From: Amycolatopsis sp. 195334CR
GTDB lineage: Bacteria; Actinomycetota; Actinomycetes; Mycobacteriales; Pseudonocardiaceae
NCBI RefSeq assembly: GCF_017309385.1
Contig: NZ_JAFJMJ010000002.1
Location: 1,178,001-1,242,000 of the forward strand
Direction: 5' to 3'
Length of the DNA stretch: 64,000 nt
Below the pieces are notes generated by a model. The model was given only the letters and a program-made list of their open reading frames with translations, was not told the DNA's origin and made no database searches. Of this stretch, positions 33,252 through 41,759 are shown piece after piece (the stretch's first letter is position 1; every line of letters starts with the position of its first letter). The position numbers and the translations under genes were made by a program.

Positions 33252-34828
33252 GACGCCAGCCAGCTGTTCCAGAAAACGCGGTAGAAGTCCCCGTAGCCCT
33301 TGAGCTTCGGCGAGTACGCCGCGTACAGCTTCGACTGGCTCAACGTGATCACCGACAGCTGCTGCCAGGTGAACGCCTGGAACTTGTCCACCACCGTCTT
33401 CGCCTGCGCCCGGGTGGCCGAGGCGTTGTACTCGGCCATCAGCGCGTCCAGTTCCGGCGAGGACGAGCCGTTCAGCGTGCCCAGGGTGAGCGCGGGCATC
33501 TGCGCGGGTGAGGTCAGCGCCGAGTCGAAGAACAGCGTGGTCAGGTCCCAGCCACCCGGTTCCTTGGTCAGCGTGCCCAGCATGGTGGCGAAGTCGAAGG
33601 TGTCGATCTTGGTGGTGATGCCCAGCTTGGACAGTTCGTCCTGGATCAGCACCGCCCACTTGCCGAACTCGGGGTAGGAGTTCGTGGTGACGATGCGGAT
33701 CGTCGCGCCGGCGTTGATCCCGGCTTCGGCCAGGAGCCGGCGTGCCTTCTCCGGGTCGCGCTGGCGGTAGATCTCGTCGCCGACGGTGGAGTAGAACGCC
33801 TGGTTGTCCGGGGAGGCGAAGGCGCCGGTCTCGATGGTCAGGTCCTTGCTGCCGCCGGTCGCCGCGTTGATCGCCGGTTTGTCCAGCAGCAGGTTCAGCG
33901 CCTGCCGGGCACGGGGATCGGCGAAGCGCGAACCGGGGTTGAAGTTCGGGATGATCACGTTCTCGTTGCCGCCGGGGAGGTTGTGCACCACCAGTGCCGG
34001 GTTCGCGCGCAGCGTCTCGTACTGGTCGTTGGTCGGCATCGCGTGGTCCCACTGGCCGGTCTGCAGGCCGTTGATCAGCGCGTCCTGGTCGCCGACCACC
34101 TTGTAGGTCACGGTGTCCAGGTAGGCGTGCTTGGCCCCGGCCTGCCCGCCCCAGTCCTCCTCGGTGCGCGACAGGTATCCCGCGTGGCGCTCCAGCACCA
34201 GCTCGCGGCCGATGTCCCAGCTCTTCAGCTTGTACGGCCCGGTGCCGATCGCCTTGTCCTGGCCGAACCCGGTGGGCGGCAGCCCGGCCAGGTTCTTCGC
34301 CGCGTAGATCTCGGTGCCCGCGCCGGCCAGTTCGTCGATCAGCGGGTACCGCGGCCGCTTGAGGTGGATGGTCACGGTGCCCGCGTCGGGCGCGGTGATC
34401 GAGTCGATGTCCGGGGAGACCAGCTGCCCGGTGCGATGACCCTGCTGCCAGCGCTGGAGGCTGGCCACCACGTCGTTCGCGGTCAGCGGGCTGCCGTCGT
34501 GGAAGGTCACGCCCTGGCGCAGCCGGAAGGTGTAGGTGAGCCGGTCGTCGCTGGTGGTGTAGTCCTGCACCAGCATGGGCCGCGCGGCGAAGGTGCGGTC
34601 CACCTCGAACAGCTTCTCGTACATCATGTTGCCGATGTGCGCGGTCACCTGGCCGGGATTGGCGACCATGTCCAGCGACTGCGGATCGGTGGGCACCGCG
34701 ACGTTGAGGTTGCCACCGCGCACCGGCGGGCCGTCGGCGGCCGGGCCGCCACCGGCCGCTCCCATGCAGGAGCTGAGCAGTACGGCGCTCACCACGCCGA
34801 GCACGACCGAGGTCAGGGTTCGTCTCAT
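33248..34828 (-). CDS. Extracellular solute-binding lipoprotein, family 5 (peptide/nickel type)
   Basis: A 526-residue lipoprotein receptor of an ABC importer. The signal peptide ends in the lipobox LSSC, with the lipidated Cys at residue 21. Family 5 features include YTFRLRQGVTFHDGSPLTANDVV near 90-112 and DKAIGTGPYKLKSWD near 190. It is linked by ATGA overlaps to the fused ATPase upstream and the permease downstream. Family 5 receptors bind peptides, opines, glycosides and nickel complexes, so the ligand cannot be deduced from the fold. Confidence 0.93.
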   Translation of the reverse strand: MRRTLTSVVLGVVSAVLLSSCMGAAGGGPAADGPPVRGGNLNVAVPTDPQSLDMVANPGQVTAHIGNMMYEKLFEVDRTFAARPMLVQDYTTSDDRLTYTFRLRQGVTFHDGSPLTANDVVASLQRWQQGHRTGQLVSPDIDSITAPDAGTVTIHLKRPRYPLIDELAGAGTEIYAAKNLAGLPPTGFGQDKAIGTGPYKLKSWDIGRELVLERHAGYLSRTEEDWGGQAGAKHAYLDTVTYKVVGDQDALINGLQTGQWDHAMPTNDQYETLRANPALVVHNLPGGNENVIIPNFNPGSRFADPRARQALNLLLDKPAINAATGGSKDLTIETGAFASPDNQAFYSTVGDEIYRQRDPEKARRLLAEAGINAGATIRIVTTNSYPEFGKWAVLIQDELSKLGITTKIDTFDFATMLGTLTKEPGGWDLTTLFFDSALTSPAQMPALTLGTLNGSSSPELDALMAEYNASATRAQAKTVVDKFQAFTWQQLSVITLSQSKLYAAYSPKLKGYGDFYRVFWNSWLAS

Positions 34829-36588
34829 GGGTTCCGCAATCCTGTGTTGGCGGTCTGGGGGAGCCGGGGGAGTTCGGGGTTCGCCGCGAGCAGGCGGCGG
34901 GTGTACTCGTGGCGCGGGGCGAGCCGGATCTCGTCCGGGTCACCGGTCTCGATCAGCTCACCCCGGTACATCACGCCGACGCGGTCGGCGACCGAGAGCA
35001 CCAGGCTGAGGTTGTGCGTGATGAACAGGAAGCTCAGCGCCCGGGTGGCCCGCAGTTCCAGCAGGAGGTTCATCACCTGGCCCTGCACCGAGACGTCGAG
35101 CGCGGAGGTCGGCTCGTCGGCCACGATCAGGTCCGGTTCCGCGGCGATCGCGCGGGCGATCGAGACCCGCTGCCGCTGCCCGCCCGAGAGCTGCGACGGC
35201 AGTTTGACCGCGGTCCCGGCGGGCAGGCCGACCTCGTCGATCAGCTCGGTCACCCGGCGATCCAGTTCGGCGCCGCGCAGGCCGGTCAGCTCCCGCAGCG
35301 GTTCGGCGATGATGCGCGCGGCGGTGTGCCGGGGATCGAGCGAGCTCTGCGGGTCCTGGAAGATCAGCTGGGCGCGGCGGCGGAACGCGCGTTCGTCGCC
35401 GTCGAGCCCGGACGGGGTGCACCGGTGCGCGCCGAAGGTGATGGTGCCGGCGGTCGGCGGTTCGAGCGCGCTCACCAGGCGGCCGAGCGTGGTCTTGCCC
35501 GAGCCGGATTCCCCGACCAGGCCGAAGAACTCGCCGGGCGCGATGGTCAGCGACACGTCCTTGACCGCGTGCACCTCCGGTTCGCGGTTCAGCGAGAACC
35601 GGCCGCGTCTTCCGTACACTTTGGACACGGAGTCGATGACCAGCGTGGTGCCGGAGTTCGTCGCACGTGACTGGGTCAGCGTCCGGGTTTCGGTGGTCGC
35701 CGCCGATCCGCCGTTCATGGCGGCTTCCAGCAGTGCCTCGGAAATGGTCGGGAACCCGTCGCGCCTGCTCACCCCGAGCTGGGGCACGCAGTCGAGCAGC
35801 GCCTTGGTGTACGGGTGCCGCGGCGCGCCCAGTATGTCCTCTTTGGACCCGAGTTCGACCAGCCGTCCCCGGTACATCACCGCGATCCGGTCGGCCACCT
35901 GCGCGGCCACCCCCATGTCGTGGGTGATGAACACGCAGGCCGTGCCGTGGTCGCGGCGGACGCGGTCGAACAGGGTGAGGATCTCCGCCTGCGTGGTCAC
36001 GTCGAGCGCGGTGGTCGGCTCGTCGGCGATCAGCAGGCTCGGATCGGCCATCAGCGCCAGCGCGATCATCACCCGCTGCTGCATCCCGCCCGACATCTGG
36101 TGCGGGTACAGCGAAAAGACGCGGTCGGTGTCGGTCAGGCCGACTTCGGTGAGCAGCCCGCGAGCCTTCTCCACGGCTTCGCGGTGCAGCGGCGTGCCCT
36201 TGCGCACGGCCTGGCGTGGCAGCGATCCGGGCCTTCGGTAGGCCTCGACCAGCTGCTTGCCGACGCGCTGGCTGGGGTTGAGCGAATCCAGGGCCTCCTG
36301 GAAGATCATCCCGATGCGCGGCCCGCGATAGGCCCGCATCTCGTCGGCGGACAGCTTCGTCAGGTCCACACCGTCCACAGTGATCTCACCGTGGGTGCGC
36401 ACCGGCGCGACGAACTCCAGCAACCGGATGATCGACAGCGCGGTGACGGTTTTCCCGCTGCCGGACTCGCCCACCACGCAGAGCGTCCGGCCTTGGTCGA
36501 GATCGAAGGAAAGCTCGCGGACCAGTGCGCGTTCGTCGGTGCCGCTGAGCAGTCCGACGGTGAGGTCTCGCAGTTCGAGCAGGGTCAT
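34825..36588 (-). CDS. Fused DppD-DppF type ABC transporter ATPase
   Basis: A 587-residue protein with two complete nucleotide-binding domains. The first, about 1-260, has Walker A GESGSGKT near 42, signature LMSGG-like QMSGGMQQR and Walker B LLIADEPTTALD. The second, about 300-570, repeats GESGSGKT, LSGGQRQR and LIVADEPTSALD. The C-terminal region of each carries the oligopeptide-transporter extension. It powers the family 5 importer encoded downstream. ATG at 36588 is chosen since GAAGGGGATTTC precedes it and the first domain begins at once. Three operator-like palindromes lie in the upstream 36634-36769 region. Confidence 0.93.
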   Translation of the reverse strand: MTLLELRDLTVGLLSGTDERALVRELSFDLDQGRTLCVVGESGSGKTVTALSIIRLLEFVAPVRTHGEITVDGVDLTKLSADEMRAYRGPRIGMIFQEALDSLNPSQRVGKQLVEAYRRPGSLPRQAVRKGTPLHREAVEKARGLLTEVGLTDTDRVFSLYPHQMSGGMQQRVMIALALMADPSLLIADEPTTALDVTTQAEILTLFDRVRRDHGTACVFITHDMGVAAQVADRIAVMYRGRLVELGSKEDILGAPRHPYTKALLDCVPQLGVSRRDGFPTISEALLEAAMNGGSAATTETRTLTQSRATNSGTTLVIDSVSKVYGRRGRFSLNREPEVHAVKDVSLTIAPGEFFGLVGESGSGKTTLGRLVSALEPPTAGTITFGAHRCTPSGLDGDERAFRRRAQLIFQDPQSSLDPRHTAARIIAEPLRELTGLRGAELDRRVTELIDEVGLPAGTAVKLPSQLSGGQRQRVSIARAIAAEPDLIVADEPTSALDVSVQGQVMNLLLELRATRALSFLFITHNLSLVLSVADRVGVMYRGELIETGDPDEIRLAPRHEYTRRLLAANPELPRLPQTANTGLRNP

Positions 36589-36633
36589 GAAATCCCCTTC
36601 CTCGTGCCCGCCCCAATGCGGACCAGGGGGTAG

Positions 36634-36649
36634 TTCTACGCATGTTGAC
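36634..36649. promoter_or_regulatory. Degenerate TetR-type operator copy C0 before ABC operon
   Basis: TTCTACGCATGTTGAC matches TCTAC-N4-GTAG(A/G) with one changed position in the right arm (GTTG). It lies 45 bp before the ABC-operon ATG at 36588. Confidence 0.4.
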
Positions 36650-36679
36650 ACCGGGGGATCAGCCGTGTCAATGGTTATA

Positions 36680-36695
36680 TTCTACAAACGTAGGA
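36680..36695. promoter_or_regulatory. TetR-type operator copy C (ABC operon / methyltransferase intergenic region)
   Basis: TTCTACAAACGTAGGA holds an intact CTAC-N4-GTAG palindrome between the divergent ABC-importer operon and the methyltransferase operon. Second perfect-arm site of this intergenic region lies at 36754. Confidence 0.7.
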
Positions 36696-36753
36696 AGTTG
36701 GTATCCGCCCGGTTTTGCTTGGCATGCGGGGAAAACTGGCACTGGCTTCTTTC

Positions 36754-36769
36754 GTCTACGTCTGTAGAA
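36754..36769. promoter_or_regulatory. TetR-type operator copy D (methyltransferase-esterase operon)
   Basis: GTCTACGTCTGTAGAA holds an intact CTAC-N4-GTAG palindrome 33 bp before the methyltransferase GTG at 36802, about 74 bp from copy C. Confidence 0.7.
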
Positions 36770-36801
36770 TCTCGTCGGGTTCAAGCCGAAGGAGGACGCT
36801 C

Positions 36802-37788
36802 GTGAGCGAGCCGACAAGCACCAGGAGTCCCGAGCGGATCGTGGACGTGGCCGTCGGGTACATGGCGGCCAAGCAACTGTTCGCGGCGAGCCGGATCGGG
36901 CTGTTCGCCGCACTCGGCGGTGGTCCGCTGACCGCCGGCGAACTGGCGCTCAAGACCGGCAGGCCGGAGAACATCACCAGGATCCTCGCCGACGCCATGT
37001 CCGCGCTGGGCCTGCTGTCCCGTGTGGACGGACGGTACGAGCTGACCGCGGACACCGCGGCCTATCTCGGTGGCGGCGAGCTGGACCTGGCGCCGTTCCT
37101 GACCTTTCTCGAAGAGATCAGCTACGGGCACTGGCTGCAGTTCGGCCGCACCGCCGACACCGGCGAACCCGGCGAGCTGGACATGGACGACCAGCGCTGG
37201 GGCACCTTCCTGAACGGGGTGATGACCTACAACGCGCTGCACGCGAAGATGCTGGCGGCGGCGTTCGACTACACGCCGTACCGGAAGCTGCTCGACTTCG
37301 GCGGGCTGTCGAGCGCGTTCGCGGTCGAAGCCATGACGGCCAACGCGGACCTGCACACCACCTTCGTGTTCGACCCGCGATCGGTCGAGCCGGTCACCAC
37401 CGCGGTGGCCGAGGCCGGGCTGGCGGACCGGGCGGAGGTGGTCGGCGCGGAGACCGCGACCGCCCAGCCGGCCGGCCGGTTCGACCTGATCATGGTCAAC
37501 CACGTGGTGCACCGGTTCACCGCCGAGCAGAACGCGGTGATCCTGCGCCACGCCCGCGCGGCCGCCGCGGCCGGCGCCCGGTTGCTGCTGCTCGACTTCT
37601 TCCTCGACGAGGACGAGGTGCAGCGCCCGATCGACGCCCTGCACGCGGGGGAGTACCTGGTGATCGACGGAACGGTCGTCTACCCGGAGACCGAGGTGCG
37701 CGCGTGGCTCGCCGACGCGGGCTGGCGGGTGGCCGACCGGCTGACCCTGCCGGGCAGCCCGCGGGTGCTCGTCGCGGAAGCGGTGTGA
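36802..37788 (+). CDS. SAM-dependent methyltransferase, methyltransf_2-like family
   Basis: A 328-residue protein with the N-terminal dimerisation/winged-helix domain of small-molecule O-methyltransferases (about 10-85: ASRIGLFAALGGGPLTAGELALKTG). In the SAM domain motif I is altered: it reads LLDFGGLSSAFAVEAM near 155-170 instead of a canonical GGGxG. The usual catalytic His region appears as MVNHVVHRF near 234. These changes make standard methyl transfer uncertain. The GTG at 36802 is chosen because GGAGG ends 6 bp before it and the annotated upstream extension runs through operator copy D. It is followed 2 bp later by an esterase gene. Confidence 0.82.
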   Translation: MSEPTSTRSPERIVDVAVGYMAAKQLFAASRIGLFAALGGGPLTAGELALKTGRPENITRILADAMSALGLLSRVDGRYELTADTAAYLGGGELDLAPFLTFLEEISYGHWLQFGRTADTGEPGELDMDDQRWGTFLNGVMTYNALHAKMLAAAFDYTPYRKLLDFGGLSSAFAVEAMTANADLHTTFVFDPRSVEPVTTAVAEAGLADRAEVVGAETATAQPAGRFDLIMVNHVVHRFTAEQNAVILRHARAAAAAGARLLLLDFFLDEDEVQRPIDALHAGEYLVIDGTVVYPETEVRAWLADAGWRVADRLTLPGSPRVLVAEAV

Positions 37789-37790
37789 GC

Positions 37791-38720
37791 ATGACCCTCG
37801 ATCCCGCTGTCCGGGAACTGCTCGCGCGCAGTGCCCCGGCCGAAGCCCCGGCCGGGCCGCCGCCGACCGCCGCCGAGCTGCGGGCCGCCTTCGACGCCGC
37901 CTGGCGGCGCCCGGAGTCGGTCGAGCCGGTCGCCTCGGTCACCGACCACCAGGTGCCCGGCGGGGTGCGCGTCCGGCTGTACCTGCCCGAGTCCTCGACG
38001 CCGGTGCCGGTTTTCGTCTGGATCCACGGTGGCGGGTGGACGATCGGCTCGATCGACGAGAACGAGGTCGCCTCACGCGCGGTGTGCAACGCGGCGAAGG
38101 TCGCGGTGGCCGCGGTGGACTACCGCCTCGCGCCGGAGCACCCGTTCCCGGCGGCCCCCGACGACTGCTACGGCGTGGTCGACTGGCTGGCGGCCGGTGG
38201 CGCGGGCCCGGCCGTGAACCCCGCGCGCATCGCGATCGGCGGGGAGAGCGCGGGCGGCAACCTGTCCACTGTGGTCTCGATGATGTCCCGTGACCGGGGC
38301 GGGCCGAGGCTGGCCGCGCAGGTGCTCGTCTGCCCGGTCTACGCCCACCCCGACGACGGCTTCGCGTCCTATGCGGACTACGCCGAGGGCTTCGGCATGA
38401 CCGCCGGGGCGATGCGGTTCTTCTTCGAGCAGTACGTCACCGATCCGGCGCAACTGGACGATCCGTACCTGCTCCCGTTGCGGGCGGCGGACCTGACCGG
38501 CCTGCCGCCGGCGCTGGTGATGACCGCTGAGTACGACGTGCTGCGCGACGAGGGTGAGGAGTTCGCCCGTCGCCTGGCCGCCACGGGCACCCCGGTGGAG
38601 CTGACGCGGTACACGGGCCAGATCCACGGTTTCTACGGCCTCTACACCGACCTGCCCGCTTCTCCGCGGTCACACGCGCAGGTCGCCGGCTACCTGCGCG
38701 CGGTGTTCAAGGACGCGTGA
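37791..38720 (+). CDS. Alpha/beta hydrolase, hormone-sensitive lipase family esterase
   Basis: A 309-residue HSL-family esterase with WIHGGGWTIG near 76-85 (oxyanion hole), the nucleophile elbow GGESAGGNL with Ser near 152, and Asp/His of the triad in EYDVLRDEGEEF and GQIHGFYGL near 248 and 278. Its ATG follows the methyltransferase stop by 2 bp, so the two form an operon under the putative TetR operators C and D. It overlaps the convergent tetR gene by 14 bp. Activity on short-chain acyl esters is expected for the family; natural substrate unknown. Confidence 0.9.
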   Translation: MTLDPAVRELLARSAPAEAPAGPPPTAAELRAAFDAAWRRPESVEPVASVTDHQVPGGVRVRLYLPESSTPVPVFVWIHGGGWTIGSIDENEVASRAVCNAAKVAVAAVDYRLAPEHPFPAAPDDCYGVVDWLAAGGAGPAVNPARIAIGGESAGGNLSTVVSMMSRDRGGPRLAAQVLVCPVYAHPDDGFASYADYAEGFGMTAGAMRFFFEQYVTDPAQLDDPYLLPLRAADLTGLPPALVMTAEYDVLRDEGEEFARRLAATGTPVELTRYTGQIHGFYGLYTDLPASPRSHAQVAGYLRAVFKDA

Positions 38721-39294
38721 GGCGGTCGAAAAAGGACTCCAGGTGCGCGCGTTGCAGTGCGACCGTGGAGAACTCGCCGCTGACCAGGCTCATCACGTTC
38801 GCCCCGGCGTTCAGCAGGACGATCTCGTCGACCAGCTGCTCGTCGGGGGTCGTGGTGAGGATGTCGCCGTCTTCGCGGCCCTCGGTCAGGTACCGGTGCA
38901 GCAGGCCACGCCACTCGCGCACGTGCTCCAGGTACTTGTCGTGCAGCTTCTGGTTGGTCAGCGACAGCTGCCAGAAGGTCAGCAGCACCCGCCCGGCGGC
39001 GATGCGCTCCTCGTCGATCGGCATCGACGACACGCACAGCTCCCGCAACGCCACCAGCCCGCGCAGTTCGTCCAGCTCCACATAGGTGCGCATCATGCCG
39101 AGCGCGCGCTCGTAGGTGGCCTCGATGATGTCTTCCTTGCTGGGGAAGTACAGCTTGAGCGCGCCGTTGGCGAAGCCTGCCGCCGCCGCGATCTCACGCA
39201 TCGTCGCGGCCTCGATGCCGCCCCGGGTGATCAGTTCCCAGGTGACGTCGACGATCTCGCTGCGACGCTGGTCGTGATCGATGATCTTCGGCAT
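38707..39294 (-). CDS. TetR-family regulator, likely repressor of the TCTAC-N4-GTAG regulon
   Basis: A 195-residue TetR regulator. The helix-turn-helix covers about 12-58 (VTWELITRGGIEAATMREIAAAAGF followed by GALKLYFPSKEDI), and the remainder is an all-helical ligand domain. The ATG at 39294 has GGGAGG 7 bp upstream. An intact operator palindrome (39318-39333) lies just before it, consistent with autoregulation, and the same palindrome precedes four other promoters between 27.5 and 36.8 kb. It is the last gene downstream of the amine oxidase - moaF - amidohydrolase series but seems to have its own promoter. Confidence 0.9.
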   Translation of the reverse strand: MPKIIDHDQRRSEIVDVTWELITRGGIEAATMREIAAAAGFANGALKLYFPSKEDIIEATYERALGMMRTYVELDELRGLVALRELCVSSMPIDEERIAAGRVLLTFWQLSLTNQKLHDKYLEHVREWRGLLHRYLTEGREDGDILTTTPDEQLVDEIVLLNAGANVMSLVSGEFSTVALQRAHLESFFDRLTRP

Positions 39295-39317
39295 CGGCGC
39301 ACCTCCCGCACTGGTTC

Positions 39318-39333
39318 GTCTACCAGTGTAGGA
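39318..39333. promoter_or_regulatory. TetR-type operator copy E (tetR promoter)
   Basis: GTCTACCAGTGTAGGA holds an intact CTAC-N4-GTAG palindrome between the amidohydrolase stop (39336) and the tetR ATG (39294). This position ties the motif to this regulator. Confidence 0.75.
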
Positions 39334-39335
39334 GA

Positions 39336-40967
39336 TCAGCCCCGGTGGAACACCCGGTGCCCGGCGAACCACGTCTCGGTCACCTCCGTCGCGGCGATCC
39401 GGTCCGGGTCGGTCCGGAAGGGATCGCGGTCGAGCACCAGGAAGTCGGCCGACTTCCCGGGCGTCAGCGAGCCGGTCACGTCGTCGAGCCCCATCGCGCG
39501 CGCCCCGGCCAGGGTGAAGCACTCGATCGCCTCGGGCAGCGAGATCGCCTGCTCCGGCCACAACGCGCCGGGGTGCGTCCCCGCCGGATCCCGGCGGGTG
39601 ACCAGGCCCTGGATGCCCTCCCAGGCGTTCGGCGACTCGCTCACCGGCCAGTCGGAACCACCCGCCACCAGCGCACCGCTGTCGAGCAGGTCGCGGTTGG
39701 GCTGCATGCGCGCGGCCCGCTCGGGCGGCAGCACCTCGGCGATGGCGGCCGGGATGACGCCGGGTACCCAGAGGAACGGCGAGATGTCGGCGGCGACGCC
39801 CAGTTCGGCGAACCGCGGCAGGTCGTCCGGGTGCACGAACTGGCCGTGCGCCACCTGGAAGCGCGCCTCGGTGAAGCCCGCGGCCCGCACCTTCTCGACC
39901 GCGTCGAGGGTGGCGCGGACGGACGCGTCGCCGGTGCAGTGGACCTTGGCCGACAGCCCGGCCTCGGCCGCCGTGCGCAGCCAGCCAGCCAGTTCCTCGG
40001 CGGGCATGGTGGTCGCGCCGAGGTGACAGGCGCCGTGCGCGTCGTCGGGCAGGTACGGCTCCAGGAAGGCCGCGGTGCGCGTCGGCGGCACGCCGTCGAG
40101 GAAGATCTTCACGAAGTCCGGCCGGTGGTGCTCGGTGCGGTACCGCCCGGCCACCTCCAGCAGCGGCGCGCCGATCGGGTCGAAGCCGAAGATCGGGTCG
40201 TTGATCAGCAGCGACGACACCACCCACGCGGGCAGCTCGCCCGCGTCGTCGAGGGACTTCAGCGCGCGCAGGATGTCGGCGGAGACCCCGGCGTCCTGGA
40301 ACGCGGTGACGCCGTATGAATGCAGGGTGGCGATGCCGTGCCGGGACGCGGCCGCGTGCTGCTCGTCGGTGAGCGTCCGGGTGGCGCGCAGTGCGTGCTC
40401 GACCGGGACGCCCGCGGCCTCCAGCAGCACGCCGGTCGGCGCGCCATCGCGGTCGCGGACGATCTCGCCGCCGGCCGGATCCGGTGTCGCGGCGGTGATC
40501 CCGGCCAGTTCCAGCGCTCTGGTGCTGACCCAGCGGTTGTGCCTGCTGTCGTCGGCGAGCGAGACCGGACGGCCGCCCGCCGCCTCGTCGAGCGCCAGCC
40601 GCGCCTCCGTTCGGGAGAGCGTTCCGACCAGTGTGGACGCCCAGGCACCGCCGACCACCCATTCGTCCGGGCCGAGGGACCCGGCCTGGGCGCGGACCGC
40701 GGCGAGGATGTCCTCGAAGCCCGCCTCCGCGCCGAACCCGAGTTCGAACAGGGCCGCGCGCCCGGCCAGTGCGTGGTGGTTGTGCACGTCGACCAGGCCG
40801 GGCAGGACGAACGCGCCACCGAGGTCGAGCACCTCGGTCTTCGGTCCCCGGTCGAGGTCCTCCAGCGAGAGCACCCGGCCGTCCTTGACCGCCAGCGCGG
40901 ACGCCCACGGCCTGCCCGGGTCCACCGTGTACACCGTGGCGTTGGTGAGGATCAGGTCGGCGGCCAA
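39336..40967 (-). CDS. YtcJ-type metal-dependent amidohydrolase (paralogue 2)
   Basis: A 543-residue amidohydrolase-superfamily enzyme of the YtcJ subtype, close to the family's usual 530-570 residues and about 100 longer than the paralogue at 27601. Metal-site elements: HxH in VDVHNHHALAG near 60, Lys strand VKIFLDGVPPTRTAAF near 270, His in KVHCTGDASV near 336 and QVAHGQFVHP near 364, and Asp in AGGSDWPVSESPN near 437. It starts 3 bp after the MoaF-family gene stop, so it is co-transcribed with the amine oxidase and MoaF genes. Amide or related hydrolysis is expected; substrate not known. Confidence 0.9.
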   Translation of the reverse strand: MAADLILTNATVYTVDPGRPWASALAVKDGRVLSLEDLDRGPKTEVLDLGGAFVLPGLVDVHNHHALAGRAALFELGFGAEAGFEDILAAVRAQAGSLGPDEWVVGGAWASTLVGTLSRTEARLALDEAAGGRPVSLADDSRHNRWVSTRALELAGITAATPDPAGGEIVRDRDGAPTGVLLEAAGVPVEHALRATRTLTDEQHAAASRHGIATLHSYGVTAFQDAGVSADILRALKSLDDAGELPAWVVSSLLINDPIFGFDPIGAPLLEVAGRYRTEHHRPDFVKIFLDGVPPTRTAAFLEPYLPDDAHGACHLGATTMPAEELAGWLRTAAEAGLSAKVHCTGDASVRATLDAVEKVRAAGFTEARFQVAHGQFVHPDDLPRFAELGVAADISPFLWVPGVIPAAIAEVLPPERAARMQPNRDLLDSGALVAGGSDWPVSESPNAWEGIQGLVTRRDPAGTHPGALWPEQAISLPEAIECFTLAGARAMGLDDVTGSLTPGKSADFLVLDRDPFRTDPDRIAATEVTETWFAGHRVFHRG

Positions 40968-40970
40968 GGT

Positions 40971-41759
40971 TCAGCGCGCCGGGTCGAAGGTTTCCGGGTG
41001 CACGGTGGTGCTGAGCAGCCTGCCGTGCGCGCCGAAGGTGAAGTGGGTCGGCGTCTTCCCGGTCGAGTCCAGTCCGAACAGGACGCCGTGCGAGCGCAGG
41101 TTCCTGGCGTCGCGGTGATCGGCGACGGTCACCGAGGCACACGGGATCACCTTCTCGCGCCAGGTGAACACGTAGATCCCCGGCCGCAGTTCGTAGACCG
41201 AGTTCTCGTCGGTGTCGGCGAGCCCCTTCTCCGGACCGGCCAGGCACTGCCAGGTGTACCAGTGCGGGCTGAGGTACACGTGTTCGTAGGCGTGGGCCGT
41301 GCTGTACACCCACAGCACCCGGCGGCCGACCAGCGAGGTGCTCGGCGCGAGCGGTTCCCCGCGGGCTTCGAGCCCGGCCACGGTGGCGGGCAGGAAGGTC
41401 TGGGTGACCCTCGGCGAGGTGTCGCCGATCCGGCTGAGCACCAGCAGCGCGCGGCCCTGGCGCAGGTCGAGCAGCAGGGTGAAGGCCTCCTCCTGGCGGG
41501 CGCGCGGGTGGAACTGCACGTAGTAGAGGTCGTCGTCGACCAGGAAGGTCTCGCACCGGTCGGTGCCGGAGCCGTGGTAACGCCATTCGATCCGGGTGCC
41601 GGTGAACGAGGCGCCGAAGGTGGTGCCGTCGGCGCAGGTCAGCTCGTACGAGCGGCCGTGGAGGTCCCCGACGGTCGGCGCCTTGTTCGCGTCGAACCCG
41701 GGCGCCAGGCCGTCCAGCGGCAGCCAGGTGGAGGTGTCGGACAGGGTCAGCTCAGGCAT
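40971..41759 (-). CDS. moaF: MoaF-family protein (monoamine-regulon type), paralogue 1
   Basis: A 262-residue protein of the MoaF family, predicted to be two lipocalin-like beta-barrel halves; the repeat is visible as similar strands around YELTCADGTTFGASFTG and the C-terminal SHGVLFGLDSTG half. The family name comes from the Klebsiella monoamine regulon, where moaF accompanies tyramine oxidase; database descriptions as molybdenum cofactor protein F are misleading. Here it overlaps the copper amine oxidase gene by 8 bp, the same partnership. Shared paralogue motifs with the protein at 50345 are YEHVYLSPHWYTWQCL and VTQTF. Biochemical role is not established; binding an amine or its aldehyde is plausible. 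Confidence 0.85.
   Translation of the reverse strand: MPELTLSDTSTWLPLDGLAPGFDANKAPTVGDLHGRSYELTCADGTTFGASFTGTRIEWRYHGSGTDRCETFLVDDDLYYVQFHPRARQEEAFTLLLDLRQGRALLVLSRIGDTSPRVTQTFLPATVAGLEARGEPLAPSTSLVGRRVLWVYSTAHAYEHVYLSPHWYTWQCLAGPEKGLADTDENSVYELRPGIYVFTWREKVIPCASVTVADHRDARNLRSHGVLFGLDSTGKTPTHFTFGAHGRLLSTTVHPETFDPAR

Noticed and set aside
33983..36241. 752-codon plus-strand ORF opposite the binding protein and fused ATPase
   Set aside because: Lies antisense to two genes with clear catalytic or lipobox motifs and has no domain of its own.
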